NCBI RefSeq assembly: GCF_005876835.1
Contig: NZ_PPSW01000005.1
Coordinates: 1-64,000 of the forward strand
Direction of reading: 5' to 3'
Source: Pseudoalteromonas phenolica
Lineage (GTDB): Bacteria > Pseudomonadota > Gammaproteobacteria > Enterobacterales > Alteromonadaceae
Length of the DNA: 64,000 bases
The notes below the pieces were generated by a model, which was given only the letters and a program-made list of their open reading frames with translations, made no database searches and was not told the origin of the DNA. Shown piece by piece: positions 54,677-64,000 of the stretch (the first letter of the stretch is position 1; every line of letters begins with the position of its first letter). A program made the translations under genes and the position numbers.

Positions 54677-57025
54677 ATGACAAGAGTAGTACATAAATTT
54701 GGTGGGTCGAGCTTAAGCTCGGCCTCGCGTTATCAGGCTGTCGCACAGATCGTGGTTGGCCAGTGTCAGTTGGGCGATTGTGTTGTGGTTTCTGCAGCAG
54801 GTAAAACAACCAATACCCTAGTTAAACTATGGCAGAGTTATCAGCAACAAGAGCAGCAAAGTTTTAACGATATTCTATTACAGGTTGAGAACCATCAAGT
54901 CGAACTGATTAACGCACTATTCCAGGGGGAAAAGCAGCGTCAATTGGCCGATACACTGTTAACTGAATTACAAGTGATCACCCAAGCTGCGAACAGTAAA
55001 ACTCTAAATGAAGCTGAGCTATTAGCACACGGTGAATTATGGTCTGCGCGCATTCTAGCAAACTACTTATCAGAGTCCGATTTACAAGCCCAAGCGATTG
55101 ATGCCAGAACGTTATTTACTGTGCATAACGGTCAGTTAGTGCATCAACAAAATAAGCAAGCGTGCTTAGCGACCTTAGATAACGATCACATCTTTGTGGT
55201 CACAGGCTTTATTGCTGCAGATGACCAGGGTAATACTGTGACGCTGGGACGTAATGGCAGTGACTACACTGCAACATTGTTAGCAAATTATAGCGATGCA
55301 GAAGCAGTCTCTATCTGGACCGATACGCAAGGTGTATTCAGCACCGATCCACGAAAAGTCAGCAATGCAATTAAATACCCTAAAGTGTGTCGTGAACAAG
55401 CAAATTTACTAGCGCGTTTAGGTAATCCTGTATTGCATGCTAAAACTTTATCTCCTTTGAAAAATACCAGCATCAAGTTACAGGTTCGTAGCAGTTTTGA
55501 CTCTGAAGCGCCAGGTACTGAAATCGTCAAAGCGGGTTACAGTAAGGCGAAACGTTTTATTACGTCATTTGATAATTTAGATCTTGTGCGTGTTGACCGT
55601 TTAGGTGTTAATGAAGTGCGTGAAGTGAGTCAGCTTATTCAGCATAGCATTCATCACTTTGTACAAAATGGCGAAGAGTTTTTATTGCTACCAGGTGCTT
55701 TCACACATCAAGTAAGCCAATATTTTGCTGGCCGTCTCACCTTGGTTGAAAGCCACTTACAAGGCTTTGCACTGGTTGCACCAAAATCCGATATCTCTGC
55801 ATTAGAGCTGCAGGCTAAATCAGTGTTGGCAGAGCAAGACGTGGTACTCAGGTTTGCACATAGTGATGAAGATTATGCACTGTTCTTGACTGACCAAGCG
55901 ATTGACAGCGATGTTTTGGCGATTTTACATGACAAGCTCGTGAATAAAGGCCGAGAGCTGGCGGTTATCATTGCGGGTCTTGGTAATGTTGGTGAGGTTT
56001 TCCTTGAGCAGTGCCAAACTCAGGTTGCTCGTTTACAAGCGCAATTTGATTTAAAAGTCGTTGGTTTATTACGTTCGCAGCAAATGCTATTTGCTGCCAG
56101 TGGTTTGAATTTAGATAACTGGCAAACTCAATGGCAAAATGAAGCGCAAGCATATGAACAAAATGAAGTACTAGAGCGTATTGAAGAGCTAGATTACGAG
56201 CATAAAGTTGTCATTGATATCACTGCGAGTGAATCATTTAGCCTCTTATACCCAGAGTTCGTGAAGCGTGATTGTCATCTTATCAGTGCTAATAAGTATG
56301 CCGGCACTGCACAACAAGACTGGTATGTAGCTTTGCGTCAGCAGCTCGAAGAGCGCAATTTGCTATGGCGTTATAACACCAGTGTTGGTGCGGGCTTACC
56401 GGTTAACTTTGCGCTAGCTGACCTACAAAATAGTGGTGATAAAATCACTCAGGTTGAGGGTGTTTTTTCGGGCACTTTATCTTGGCTGTGCAGTGAGTAT
56501 GATGGTAGCAAAGCTTTCTCAGATTTAGTGCTAGAAGCGCAAGCTATGGGCTATACCGAGCCAGATCCTCGCGAAGACTTATCGGGACGAGACATGCAGC
56601 GTAAGTTGTTAATTCTTGCTCGAGAGCTTGGTCTGTCACTGGATGTAGATGATATTGGTTTAGAACCATTAATGCCTGAGCATTTAGCTGCAGGTAGCTG
56701 GCAAGACTTTCTAGCTAAGAAAGACGAGCTGGATGTGTTTTATGAGACTAAGTTTGCACAGGCGAAAGCAAATAACTGTGAGCTGCGTTATACCGGTTTA
56801 TTAAGTATCGCTGAAGATGGCAAAGTTGACGCAAAAGTGGGTATTGCGTTTGCAGAGCAAGGCTCAGCGATTGCCAATTTAACACCGGGTGATAATATCT
56901 TTGTAGTGAAAACACTATGGTATGACGCGAACCCACTGGTTATCCAAGGGCCTGGCGCTGGTAAAGAAGTGACCGCTGCGGGCATTCACTCAGACTTATT
57001 CTGGTTATGTCAGAATCTTAAGTAG
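54677..57025 (+). CDS. metL: Bifunctional aspartate kinase / homoserine dehydrogenase II
   Basis: MetL catalyses the first and third steps from aspartate to homoserine for methionine. The 782-residue product has an N-terminal kinase domain (VVHKFGGSSLSSASRY; TLGRNGSDYTATLLA) and a central ACT-type region. The C-terminal dehydrogenase domain has nucleotide site VIIAGLGNVGEVFL and GVFSGTLSWL, with SANKYAGT. It is slightly shorter than E. coli MetL (810). It is co-transcribed with metB and ends at a strong terminator. Confidence 0.96.
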   Translation: MTRVVHKFGGSSLSSASRYQAVAQIVVGQCQLGDCVVVSAAGKTTNTLVKLWQSYQQQEQQSFNDILLQVENHQVELINALFQGEKQRQLADTLLTELQVITQAANSKTLNEAELLAHGELWSARILANYLSESDLQAQAIDARTLFTVHNGQLVHQQNKQACLATLDNDHIFVVTGFIAADDQGNTVTLGRNGSDYTATLLANYSDAEAVSIWTDTQGVFSTDPRKVSNAIKYPKVCREQANLLARLGNPVLHAKTLSPLKNTSIKLQVRSSFDSEAPGTEIVKAGYSKAKRFITSFDNLDLVRVDRLGVNEVREVSQLIQHSIHHFVQNGEEFLLLPGAFTHQVSQYFAGRLTLVESHLQGFALVAPKSDISALELQAKSVLAEQDVVLRFAHSDEDYALFLTDQAIDSDVLAILHDKLVNKGRELAVIIAGLGNVGEVFLEQCQTQVARLQAQFDLKVVGLLRSQQMLFAASGLNLDNWQTQWQNEAQAYEQNEVLERIEELDYEHKVVIDITASESFSLLYPEFVKRDCHLISANKYAGTAQQDWYVALRQQLEERNLLWRYNTSVGAGLPVNFALADLQNSGDKITQVEGVFSGTLSWLCSEYDGSKAFSDLVLEAQAMGYTEPDPREDLSGRDMQRKLLILARELGLSLDVDDIGLEPLMPEHLAAGSWQDFLAKKDELDVFYETKFAQAKANNCELRYTGLLSIAEDGKVDAKVGIAFAEQGSAIANLTPGDNIFVVKTLWYDANPLVIQGPGAGKEVTAAGIHSDLFWLCQNLK

Positions 57026-57050
57026 TGGATAGCTAGGCGAATTTAGAGCC

Positions 57051-57085
57051 AAAAAAGCGAAGTGTTTTTAGCACTTCGCTTTTTT
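57051..57085. terminator. Bidirectional terminator between metL and mrcA
   Basis: A6-GCGAAGTG and CACTTCGC-T6 pair (57051-57064 with 57072-57085) around a 7-base loop. It serves convergent metL and mrcA. Confidence 0.9.
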
Positions 57086-57108
57086 GTTAAGGCTATTCTG
57101 TATGTTAA

Positions 57109-59559
57109 TTAAAATAGCTCATCTTGTTCAGGCAAAGAGTCAGAAGAGAATGGGGTTTTTGACTTATCTTGCTGAACATATTTAGTCGGTACAGTGTCAG
57201 ACTCAAAGTATTCGAAACGGCTAGTATGATCGTTTTTTGAACTTAATAAGCCAGTTTTTAAATCAACTCTAACAGAAGTTAAGCCTGGTGCAGGGTCAAT
57301 CGGTGCGAGCGGTTCATTTTGAAGTGCCGTTCTCATAAAGCGCACCCAAGCTGGCTGTGCGGTAATCGCACCTGCTTCAGCACCAACGGCTTGGCCTTTA
57401 CCTAAATTGCTGTTATAGGCTGCGCGACCAAGAGATTTACTTGCATCATCAAAACCTACCCACACTGTGGTTAATACATTACGGTTATAACCTGTGAACC
57501 AAGTATCCACTGAGTTATTGGTGGTACCTGTCTTACCTGATAAGTCTCTTCGCTTTAAAGCTTGCGCTCGCCAACCTGTACCAACCCATCCTGTTTTGTG
57601 TTTCCAGCTACCGCCACCCCAAATCGCGCTATGTAATGCACTTGAGACGAGAAAAGCATTTTGTTCACTGATAATTTGTGGTGCACATTGCATGGTATTT
57701 TCGAGACGTAGCTCTTCATTACATGCGATTAATGGCTGAGCTTTACCCAGCGAGTTACCGTATGCGTCTGTTATTTCGCTGATAAAATAAGGTTCGATTA
57801 GATGACCGCCATTAGCAAAGGTACTCATACCGCGTGCCATTTCTAATGGTGTGATTGCAGCGCTACCTAATGCTAAAGATTCGCTGCGGTTAATGTCTTC
57901 ATCAGCAAAACCAAATTTAAGCAAATGATCGGCAGAGCGCTGCAAGCCGACACCTCTGAGTAATCTAACTGAAACGACGTTTTTTGATTGCGCCAATGCG
58001 CGACGAATTCGAATTGGGCCACTATAAACTTCAGGACTATTCTTAGGCCGCCATGCAACCCCTAAGCTTTTATCCCAGTGGTTGATAGGTGCATCATTAA
58101 TAATTGAAGCAAGCGTGTAACCGTCTTCTAATGCTGCTGAATAAATAAAAGGTTTAATGTTTGAACCAACCTGACGTTTCGCTTGTACAGCACGGTTATA
58201 TTGGCTTTGTGCGAAACTATAACCACCTACTAAGGCTTTGATGCGGCCATCTTTTGGATCTAAAGATACAATGGCACTTGATGGTTGTGGATACTGACCT
58301 AATTGCCAGCCATTATTTTCTCGTAACCAAATCTGCATTCCTGGCGAAAGTACATCGGCCGCTGCTTTAGGGGCATTACCTTGTCGTTTTTCGTTAATGT
58401 ATGCGCGTGCCCATTTCAGACCATCCCACTCAATGACTACAGATTGACCTGATTTTAATAGCACCTCAGCGCTTTGTTCGTAAACATGCGTGACAATACC
58501 GGCAACGAGTGGGTCAATTTCATTAACGTCATTGAGTGTTTTAAGTAGTTCTGCACGGGCAGGAATAGGGTCTATTTCGTGTTGCCATAGCACAGATTCA
58601 GGCCCTCGATAGCCGTGACGCATGTCATAATCATGCAGATTGTTAATGAGTGCTTGTTGTGCGGCAAGCTGAATTTCAGATTCAACACTCGTATAAACTC
58701 TAAAGCCAGTGTTATAGGCTTTGTCAGCACCATAGCGCTCTACCATATATGCACGGACCATTTCAGAAATATAAGGTGCATAAAGCTCTATTTCTGCACC
58801 GTGTCGCTTTGCAGTAATAGGGGCTTGTGTTGCCTCATTATATTCACTGCGAGTGATGTACTTTTCTGTCAGCATTCGACCTAAAACCACATTCCTGCGA
58901 GATTTGGCGCGAGTCGGGTTACTGATAGGGTTTAGCGCTGAAGGTGCCTTTGGTAAGCCTGCGATCATGGCCATCTGCGCTAATGTGAGCTCGTGTAACT
59001 CTTTACCATAATAAACCTGTGCTGCGGCACCAATGCCAAACGAACGGTGGCCTAATTCAATCTTATTTAAATACAGTTCTAAAATTTCATCTTTTGACAA
59101 TAATTGTTCTATATGTAGCGCAATGAAAATTTCTTTTACCTTACGAATGTAAGCTTTTTCGCGGGTTAAAAAGAAATTTCTTGCCAACTGCATGGTGATA
59201 GTACTGGCACCTTGTTTTTTTTGGCCTGTACTGATCAATACAATAGCCGAACGTACGATCCCGATAGGATCTATACCAAAATGCTCATAAAAACGATTAT
59301 CTTCTGTTGCTAAAAATGCATTGAGTAAAGGTTTAGGAACGTCGTCAATCTTAACGGGAATACGGCGCTTTTCACCAAATTGGTTGATTAATTTTCCATC
59401 TTTGGTAAAAACTTGCATAGGTGTTTGAAGTTGAACTTCTTTAAGTACCTCAACACTAGGGATATCTGATTTTACGTAGTAATATAGTGCTAGTAACGTG
59501 AGTACGCCTAAAAACCCGCAGACGATAATAAACTGTAAAAATCTTTTTAATAAAGTCAC
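57109..59559 (-). CDS. mrcA: Penicillin-binding protein 1A, bifunctional class A
   Basis: It polymerises glycan strands and crosslinks peptidoglycan in the periplasm. The 816-residue product has one N-terminal membrane anchor (about 7-28). The GT51 domain has ATEDNRFYEHFGIDPIGI with the catalytic Glu, and GASTITMQLARNFFL. An OB-like insertion precedes the transpeptidase domain, which has GSNIKPF (SxxK), SKNVV (SxN) and SGKTGTTN (KTG). It is divergent from pilM, the conserved arrangement in many gammaproteobacteria. Confidence 0.96.
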   Translation of the reverse strand: MTLLKRFLQFIIVCGFLGVLTLLALYYYVKSDIPSVEVLKEVQLQTPMQVFTKDGKLINQFGEKRRIPVKIDDVPKPLLNAFLATEDNRFYEHFGIDPIGIVRSAIVLISTGQKKQGASTITMQLARNFFLTREKAYIRKVKEIFIALHIEQLLSKDEILELYLNKIELGHRSFGIGAAAQVYYGKELHELTLAQMAMIAGLPKAPSALNPISNPTRAKSRRNVVLGRMLTEKYITRSEYNEATQAPITAKRHGAEIELYAPYISEMVRAYMVERYGADKAYNTGFRVYTSVESEIQLAAQQALINNLHDYDMRHGYRGPESVLWQHEIDPIPARAELLKTLNDVNEIDPLVAGIVTHVYEQSAEVLLKSGQSVVIEWDGLKWARAYINEKRQGNAPKAAADVLSPGMQIWLRENNGWQLGQYPQPSSAIVSLDPKDGRIKALVGGYSFAQSQYNRAVQAKRQVGSNIKPFIYSAALEDGYTLASIINDAPINHWDKSLGVAWRPKNSPEVYSGPIRIRRALAQSKNVVSVRLLRGVGLQRSADHLLKFGFADEDINRSESLALGSAAITPLEMARGMSTFANGGHLIEPYFISEITDAYGNSLGKAQPLIACNEELRLENTMQCAPQIISEQNAFLVSSALHSAIWGGGSWKHKTGWVGTGWRAQALKRRDLSGKTGTTNNSVDTWFTGYNRNVLTTVWVGFDDASKSLGRAAYNSNLGKGQAVGAEAGAITAQPAWVRFMRTALQNEPLAPIDPAPGLTSVRVDLKTGLLSSKNDHTSRFEYFESDTVPTKYVQQDKSKTPFSSDSLPEQDELF

Positions 59560-59690
59560 GTAATATTCCCTAGTTAGACTCCCAATTGTGGGTAGAGGCT
59601 GCTAGTATAGCTTGAACAAAATTCGATTAGTATTTTTTGTTCATAAATAATAACCTGTTTAAATTAAAATAAAGGATAAAAACACAGGGT

Positions 59691-60770
59691 ATGTTAAGTA
59701 AATTGTTCAAAGCACAAGCCCCACTCATGGTTGGCATAGATATAGGCTCTCACTGTGTTAAAGCTGTTTTGCTTTCGCAAACTCACAGCGGTTATCGCGT
59801 TGAAGCTGTTGCTATTGAACCCATCCCTAAAGGTGCAATTACTGAACGAGCCGTACAAGATATTGAGGCGGTCGGTCGTGCAATCAGTAAACTAAAAAAA
59901 CGCTTTCCAAAACATGCCCCTTTCGCAGCAGTTGCTGTATCAGGTCAAACGGTTATCACCAAAGTGATCTTTATGGATGTTTCATTAACTGATGCTGAAC
60001 TAGAGTCGCAAATCGCCATTGAAGCCGACAGCTTAATTCCATACCCATTAGACGAAGTTAGTCTAGATTTTGAGAAAATATCGGTCAATGAAGCCGATCC
60101 GTCGAAAGTGAATGTGCTGCTTTCTGCAGCTAGAACAGAGAGTGTACTAGCAAGAGTGAGTGCATTAGAAGAGGCAGGCTACAAAGCTAAAGTGGTTGAC
60201 GTTGAGAGTTATGCCTTGAGTCGTTCACTTGATACTTTATATGGTCAGCTTCCTTCCGATGCATTTGATAAAATCGTTGCGATTGTTGATATCGGTGCGG
60301 TGATTTCATTGATGAGCGTGGTTCAATCAGGTAAGACTATTTATACCCGAGATCAGGTCTTTGGTGGTGAGCAATATACCAATAGCATTGTTGCTTACTA
60401 CAACAAAACGTTCGATGAAGCCGAGTTGGCAAAAACAACCGGGGACTTACCGCCAAATTATACTTTTGAAGTACTAGCGCCATTCCAAACTGCTTTATTG
60501 CAACAGATCCGCCGAGCAGTACAAATGTTTATGACCACCAGTGGTAAAGACCATGTCGATTATCTAGTGCTATCAGGTGGAACAGCTTTGGTTGAAGGTC
60601 TCGATAGACTATTGGTCGATGAATTGGGGATCCACACGATTATTGCCGATCCGTTTTCAGATATGGAAATTGCACCTAAAGTAGACCGAAACGTACTGTT
60701 AAGGCACAAACCTCAGTTTACCCTTGCCACAGGTCTAGCGCTTAGGAGTTTCACCACATGCCACATATAA
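59691..60770 (+). CDS. pilM: Type IV pilus assembly protein PilM
   Basis: PilM is a cytoplasmic actin-like ATP-binding protein that binds the N-terminus of PilN in the pilus alignment complex. The 359-residue product has the FtsA-like pattern VGIDIGSHCVKAV, a second phosphate motif (IVAIVDIGAVISLMSV) and LVLSGGTALVEGLDRLL. It starts the pilMNOPQ operon and overlaps pilN by 13 bp. Confidence 0.96.
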   Translation: MLSKLFKAQAPLMVGIDIGSHCVKAVLLSQTHSGYRVEAVAIEPIPKGAITERAVQDIEAVGRAISKLKKRFPKHAPFAAVAVSGQTVITKVIFMDVSLTDAELESQIAIEADSLIPYPLDEVSLDFEKISVNEADPSKVNVLLSAARTESVLARVSALEEAGYKAKVVDVESYALSRSLDTLYGQLPSDAFDKIVAIVDIGAVISLMSVVQSGKTIYTRDQVFGGEQYTNSIVAYYNKTFDEAELAKTTGDLPPNYTFEVLAPFQTALLQQIRRAVQMFMTTSGKDHVDYLVLSGGTALVEGLDRLLVDELGIHTIIADPFSDMEIAPKVDRNVLLRHKPQFTLATGLALRSFTTCHI

Positions 60771-61330
60771 ACCTCCTACCTTGGCGCGAGCAACAAAGAC
60801 AAGCTTCACAACAAAAGTTCCTAATTCTGATTGGCAGTATTGTGGGGGTTTCTTTATTTGTGATGTATTTGATCGGTAGCTTTTACGATAGCCTTCGCAC
60901 AGGGCAAGAAATAAAAAATAACTACCTACAGTCTGAGATCCGAAAATTAGATACACGGATCCGAGAAATCAACGACTTAAATAAGCAAAAGGGTAATTTA
61001 CAACGTCGTATTCGCTTAATTGAAGAGTTACAAGGTAATCGTAATCTTGGCACACAAATTATAGATGAAGTGGCGCGTGTTGTTCCATCGGGTGTTTACC
61101 TCACCAGTCTCCAGCGTGATGGCAACATGATAAAAGTGGTAGGTCGTAGTGAATCAAATAATCGTTTGTCGCAAATGCTAAGGCAGGTTGAGTCTTCTTA
61201 TCTATTAGAAAAGCCTACGATTCAGGGGATTATTGCAGGTGAACAAACTAATCGCTTGTTGAGCGATTTCACCATGCACTTTTACGTTAAGTCCTATCAA
61301 GAACTTGAAGATGCCAAAGAGAAAAAGTGA
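60758..61330 (+). CDS. pilN: Type IV pilus assembly protein PilN
   Basis: PilN is a bitopic inner-membrane protein. Its N-terminal MPHINLLPWREQQRQ is the conserved PilM-binding peptide (INLLPWR). A membrane helix (about 22-43) is followed by a coiled coil and a ferredoxin-like periplasmic domain with VPSGVYLTSLQRDGNMIKVVG. The 190-residue length is usual. Its start lies within the last codons of pilM. Confidence 0.95.
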   Translation: MPHINLLPWREQQRQASQQKFLILIGSIVGVSLFVMYLIGSFYDSLRTGQEIKNNYLQSEIRKLDTRIREINDLNKQKGNLQRRIRLIEELQGNRNLGTQIIDEVARVVPSGVYLTSLQRDGNMIKVVGRSESNNRLSQMLRQVESSYLLEKPTIQGIIAGEQTNRLLSDFTMHFYVKSYQELEDAKEKK

Positions 61331-61342
61331 GGGAATGGTTAG

Positions 61343-61945
61343 ATGAACTTTGATCTTAAAGCGTTACAAGATATCGATTGGAATGAGATTGAGCTAGATA
61401 ATATTGGTGAATGGCCAAAGCCTGTCAAAGCCATGTGCGTCGTTCTGGTTACTGTGATCATGTTGTTTATTGGCTATTCAATCTTAGTATCTTCAGCAAT
61501 TGATGAGTATGACTTTGCAGTAAATAAAGAGCAAGAGCTGAGAAATTCGTATCGCTTCAAGTATGCAAGGGCGAACAATTTAGATTTATACAAGCAGCAA
61601 ATGCAAGATATGGAAGCGCAATTTTCTCAACTCTTACAACGACTCCCTACCTCTAACGAAACACCTGGATTATTAGATGACTTGACCTATGTGGGCACTT
61701 CAAGTGGTCTAACATTTTTAAAGATTGGTTGGATGCCAGAGATAAAGAAAGAGTTTTATACAGAATTACCGATTAATCTTGAGGTGGTCGGCACTTACCA
61801 TGAGTTTGGTGAGTTTGTTGGCAAGGTTGCACAATTACCACGAATTGTCAGTTTGCATGATTTTAGAATAGAACGAGCGAATGACCGTGACTTAGTATTT
61901 AGTGTTGTTGCAAGAACGTATCGCTATGAACAAGGAGCTAAATAA
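61343..61945 (+). CDS. pilO: Type IV pilus assembly protein PilO
   Basis: PilO pairs with PilN in the inner-membrane alignment complex. The 200-residue product has the family start FDLKALQDIDWNEIELDNIG, one membrane helix (about 29-51), a coiled coil and a ferredoxin-like domain (LPINLEVVGTYHEFGEFV, LPRIVSLHDF). pilP begins immediately after its stop codon. Confidence 0.95.
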   Translation: MNFDLKALQDIDWNEIELDNIGEWPKPVKAMCVVLVTVIMLFIGYSILVSSAIDEYDFAVNKEQELRNSYRFKYARANNLDLYKQQMQDMEAQFSQLLQRLPTSNETPGLLDDLTYVGTSSGLTFLKIGWMPEIKKEFYTELPINLEVVGTYHEFGEFVGKVAQLPRIVSLHDFRIERANDRDLVFSVVARTYRYEQGAK

Positions 61946-62488
61946 ATGCACCTTAAAAGTATAGCTATCAGTTTAAGCCTATTTTTTTTGGCTGCTTGCA
62001 ATGATGATACGGCGCAGCAGAAAGAGTTTATTGATCAAGTGCAAGCCAGTGCAACACCGAAAGTTGAGCCGATCCCTAATATGAAAGAATTTGAATACTT
62101 TCCATATAGCGCCGGTTCACTGCGTAGTCCATTTGATGCGCCTCAACCTGAAGTGATTGAAAGCAGGTTAGTTCAGGTCAAAAACTGTTTACAGCCAGAT
62201 CAAAATCGTGCTCGAGATCCTCTAGAAAAGTATCCTATTGATAATCTTGTGATGAAAGGCACAATAGCCTTATCTGGCATTACTTGGGCGTTGATACGAG
62301 CTGCTGATCAGGGCCTTTTCCGAGTGAAGCAGGGGGAATATATGGGCCTGTATCATGGTGAAGTAGTTGGTATTTATGATGACCATGTAGAATTATTAGA
62401 GCTGATCCCCGATGGAACAGGTTGTTGGAAAGAACGATTAACTAAAGTTGAGATTATTGAATCTACTCAACTTTCAGCAAGCGAATAA
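61946..62488 (+). CDS. pilP: Type IV pilus assembly lipoprotein PilP
   Basis: PilP is an inner-membrane lipoprotein linking PilN/PilO to the secretin PilQ. The 180-residue product has a lipoprotein signal with lipobox LAAC (Cys18), a disordered stretch, and the C-terminal beta domain with DPLEKYPIDNLVMKGTI, WALIRAADQGLFRVKQGEYM and VELLELIPDGTGCW. It precedes pilQ by 18 bp. Confidence 0.94.
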   Translation: MHLKSIAISLSLFFLAACNDDTAQQKEFIDQVQASATPKVEPIPNMKEFEYFPYSAGSLRSPFDAPQPEVIESRLVQVKNCLQPDQNRARDPLEKYPIDNLVMKGTIALSGITWALIRAADQGLFRVKQGEYMGLYHGEVVGIYDDHVELLELIPDGTGCWKERLTKVEIIESTQLSASE

Positions 62489-62506
62489 CAATAAAGGTAC
62501 ACTACT

Positions 62507-64000
62507 ATGACTCGCATGGTTGCGAATTTGCTTAAAACTACCATTTTCTCAAGCCTTTTACTTGTGTTATCTGGCTCAGTTAATGCCTTACCCATGTTAT
62601 ATGATGTGCGCTATAACCCGATTTCTAATTCAGAGACAGAATTGCAGTTGGTGTTTGATGAGCAATTAAATTTGGAGCCCAAAGTCTCAGTGCTGAATGC
62701 TCCTGCACGTTTAGAATTGTTCTTCTCGGGCGCCGAGTTTGAAGAGAGCTTGCAGCAACTGAAAGTGAATAAAGCGGGAATTAAGCAGATCCGAAGTACC
62801 ATGGTCAAAGATGGCTTTATTGTTTCTATCGAAATGGATCAACTAAAGCTTTATAAAACGGAAGTTAAAAACAATTTGGTATACCTGCAAATTTCTGAAA
62901 ATCCAATCTATGACGTTTCAGAGTCTTCAGAGCAAGGTGCAGGTCAGCTCACTCACCACATAAATCGTATTCAATCAATTGACTTCCGCCGTGGTGAAAA
63001 AGGCGAAGCTAAAGTATTAGTGTTTCTAGAAACCTCACAAGCTGCAATAGATGTGCAGGAGCGTGGTGGAAAAATCATTGCGGATTTCCATCATATAGAT
63101 ATTTTAGACGAGTTACTTTACGAATTAGATGTGGTTGATTTTGGTACTGTGGTCAGCAAAATCGAGACCTTTTCAGAAGGTAATAAAAGCCGCTTGGTGA
63201 TTGAGCCAAACAGCGCGTTTGCGTTTAAGTATGAGCAGCTAGACAATATCTTCACACTGACCATAGAAAAAGATAATAAGACTAAAAAGTTTGGTGAAGA
63301 AAAAGTATATCAAGGTGAGCCAATTACCTTAAACTTCCAAGATATTCCAATTCGATCGGTATTACAGATCATTGCAGATACCAACAATTTTAATTTGGTC
63401 ACCAGCGACTCCGTATCAGGCAACATCACTTTGCGTTTAGAAGGCACCCCATGGGATCAAGCGCTAGATGTTGTACTGCGAGTTAAAGGTTTAGATAAGC
63501 GCACCGAAGGCTCAATTTTAATGGTTGCACCTGCAGAAGAGATAGCTGCAAGGGAAGCGAAAGAATTGCAAGCAATGCGTCAGGTAGAAGAGCTAGAGCC
63601 GCTATATAGCGAGTATATGCAATTAAACTATGCTAAAGCGGAAGAGTTTGCAGACTTACTAAAAACAGAAGTTAACAGCATTATCAGTAATCGCGGTAAT
63701 GTATCAGTGGATGTTAGAACCAATACTTTGATTATCAAAGATACTGCGAAAAGTATTGAAAATGTACGTCGTATGGTCGAAACACTGGATGTACCGGTTA
63801 AGCAAGTTCGCATTGAATCTCGTATGGTAACAGTAAGCGATAACGTTTCAGATGACCTAGGTATTCGTTGGGGCTTTAGTGATCAGCAAGGATCAGATGC
63901 AATCTCTGGTAAATTGTCGAGTGCTGATCAATTATCAGGTGGTGTTATTCCTGCCTTTACAGACCGTTTAAATGTCAATTTACCGGTCACTAACCCAGCT
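62507..64000 (+). CDS. pilQ: Type IV pilus secretin PilQ (5' part)
   Basis: PilQ forms the outer-membrane pore for the pilus. The frame stays open from the ATG at 62507 to the window end, giving 498 residues of a protein that continues beyond it. A signal peptide ends near residue 32 (SGSVNA). Two AMIN-type peptidoglycan-binding domains (about 33-125 and 150-245) follow, then an STN/N0 domain (about 270-345; LNFQDIPIRSVLQIIADTNN) and an N1/NolW domain (about 362-440; NTLIIKDT). The start of the secretin core is VRIESRMVTVSDNVSDDLG. AAAGG lies nine bases ahead of the start. Confidence 0.94.
   Translation, partial: MTRMVANLLKTTIFSSLLLVLSGSVNALPMLYDVRYNPISNSETELQLVFDEQLNLEPKVSVLNAPARLELFFSGAEFEESLQQLKVNKAGIKQIRSTMVKDGFIVSIEMDQLKLYKTEVKNNLVYLQISENPIYDVSESSEQGAGQLTHHINRIQSIDFRRGEKGEAKVLVFLETSQAAIDVQERGGKIIADFHHIDILDELLYELDVVDFGTVVSKIETFSEGNKSRLVIEPNSAFAFKYEQLDNIFTLTIEKDNKTKKFGEEKVYQGEPITLNFQDIPIRSVLQIIADTNNFNLVTSDSVSGNITLRLEGTPWDQALDVVLRVKGLDKRTEGSILMVAPAEEIAAREAKELQAMRQVEELEPLYSEYMQLNYAKAEEFADLLKTEVNSIISNRGNVSVDVRTNTLIIKDTAKSIENVRRMVETLDVPVKQVRIESRMVTVSDNVSDDLGIRWGFSDQQGSDAISGKLSSADQLSGGVIPAFTDRLNVNLPVTNPA

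Noticed and set aside
1..64000. tRNA, rRNA, insertion sequences, prophage, restriction or CRISPR-type defence systems
   Set aside because: None was recognised on either strand in the gene-free stretches or among the proteins; the content is core metabolic, regulatory and envelope genes.

Overview
The window reads as core chromosome of a marine gammaproteobacterium of the Alteromonadales, most like Pseudoalteromonas. This rests on the moderate AT-richness, the gene families and gene orders present, and an ATACCAATCC-type miniature repeat. It is a judgement from recall, with no database search. No rRNA, tRNA, insertion sequence, prophage, integron or CRISPR array was seen.

Layout. (1) 1-1038: a repeat-bearing intergenic region, then lexA behind two SOS boxes. 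(2) 1288-9158: a nine-gene aa3-type cytochrome c oxidase operon (subunits II, I, III; Cox11, SURF1 and Sco assembly factors; heme O and heme A synthases), with one unnamed membrane-anchored CxxxC protein. (3) 9314-17877: an eight-gene chemosensory operon (STAS protein, CheY, CheA, CheW, a triple-PAS receptor, CheR, CheD, CheB) in the order of the Pseudomonas Che2 / Vibrio cluster III (F7) systems. (4) 17867-26496: tightly packed and partly overlapping genes: polysaccharide deacetylase, MATE transporter, small membrane protein, nfuA, M14 peptidase, comF, bioH, then a flagellar-rod-like mini-protein and an HExxH protein. (5) 26708-35386: tex, greB, ompR-envZ, hemN and a dCache chemoreceptor. (6) 35526-41734: a YeeZ-like protein and a split histidine-utilisation locus (hutC, hutI, hutG, rraA) holding a degenerate GGDEF-EAL gene. 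(7) 41986-45472: a glycosyltransferase-like gene, an HBM-type chemoreceptor and a DUF971 gene. (8) 45558-57025: hslU, hslV, ftsN, priA, rpmE, a malic enzyme, metJ, metB and metL; apart from the malic enzyme this follows the well-known enterobacterial order. (9) 57109-64000: mrcA (PBP1A) divergent from pilMNOPQ, with pilQ cut by the window end.

Working together: the oxidase operon builds a terminal oxidase with its cofactors and copper chaperones. The che operon encodes a self-contained sensory array whose receptor ends in a CheR/CheB docking pentapeptide. HutC probably controls hutI, and perhaps itself, through a palindrome between the two genes. MetJ probably controls metB-metL through met boxes over the metB promoter. 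The pil genes build the type IV pilus alignment complex and outer-membrane secretin.

Most of the window is well-understood core genome. The least explained items are the triplicated PAS receptor with conserved His/Trp positions at an exact 131-residue period, the Sco-like CxxxC protein in the cox operon, the FlgC-like mini-protein paired with an HExxH protein, the catalytically degraded GGDEF-EAL protein inside the hut locus, and two unexplained intergenic repeats.
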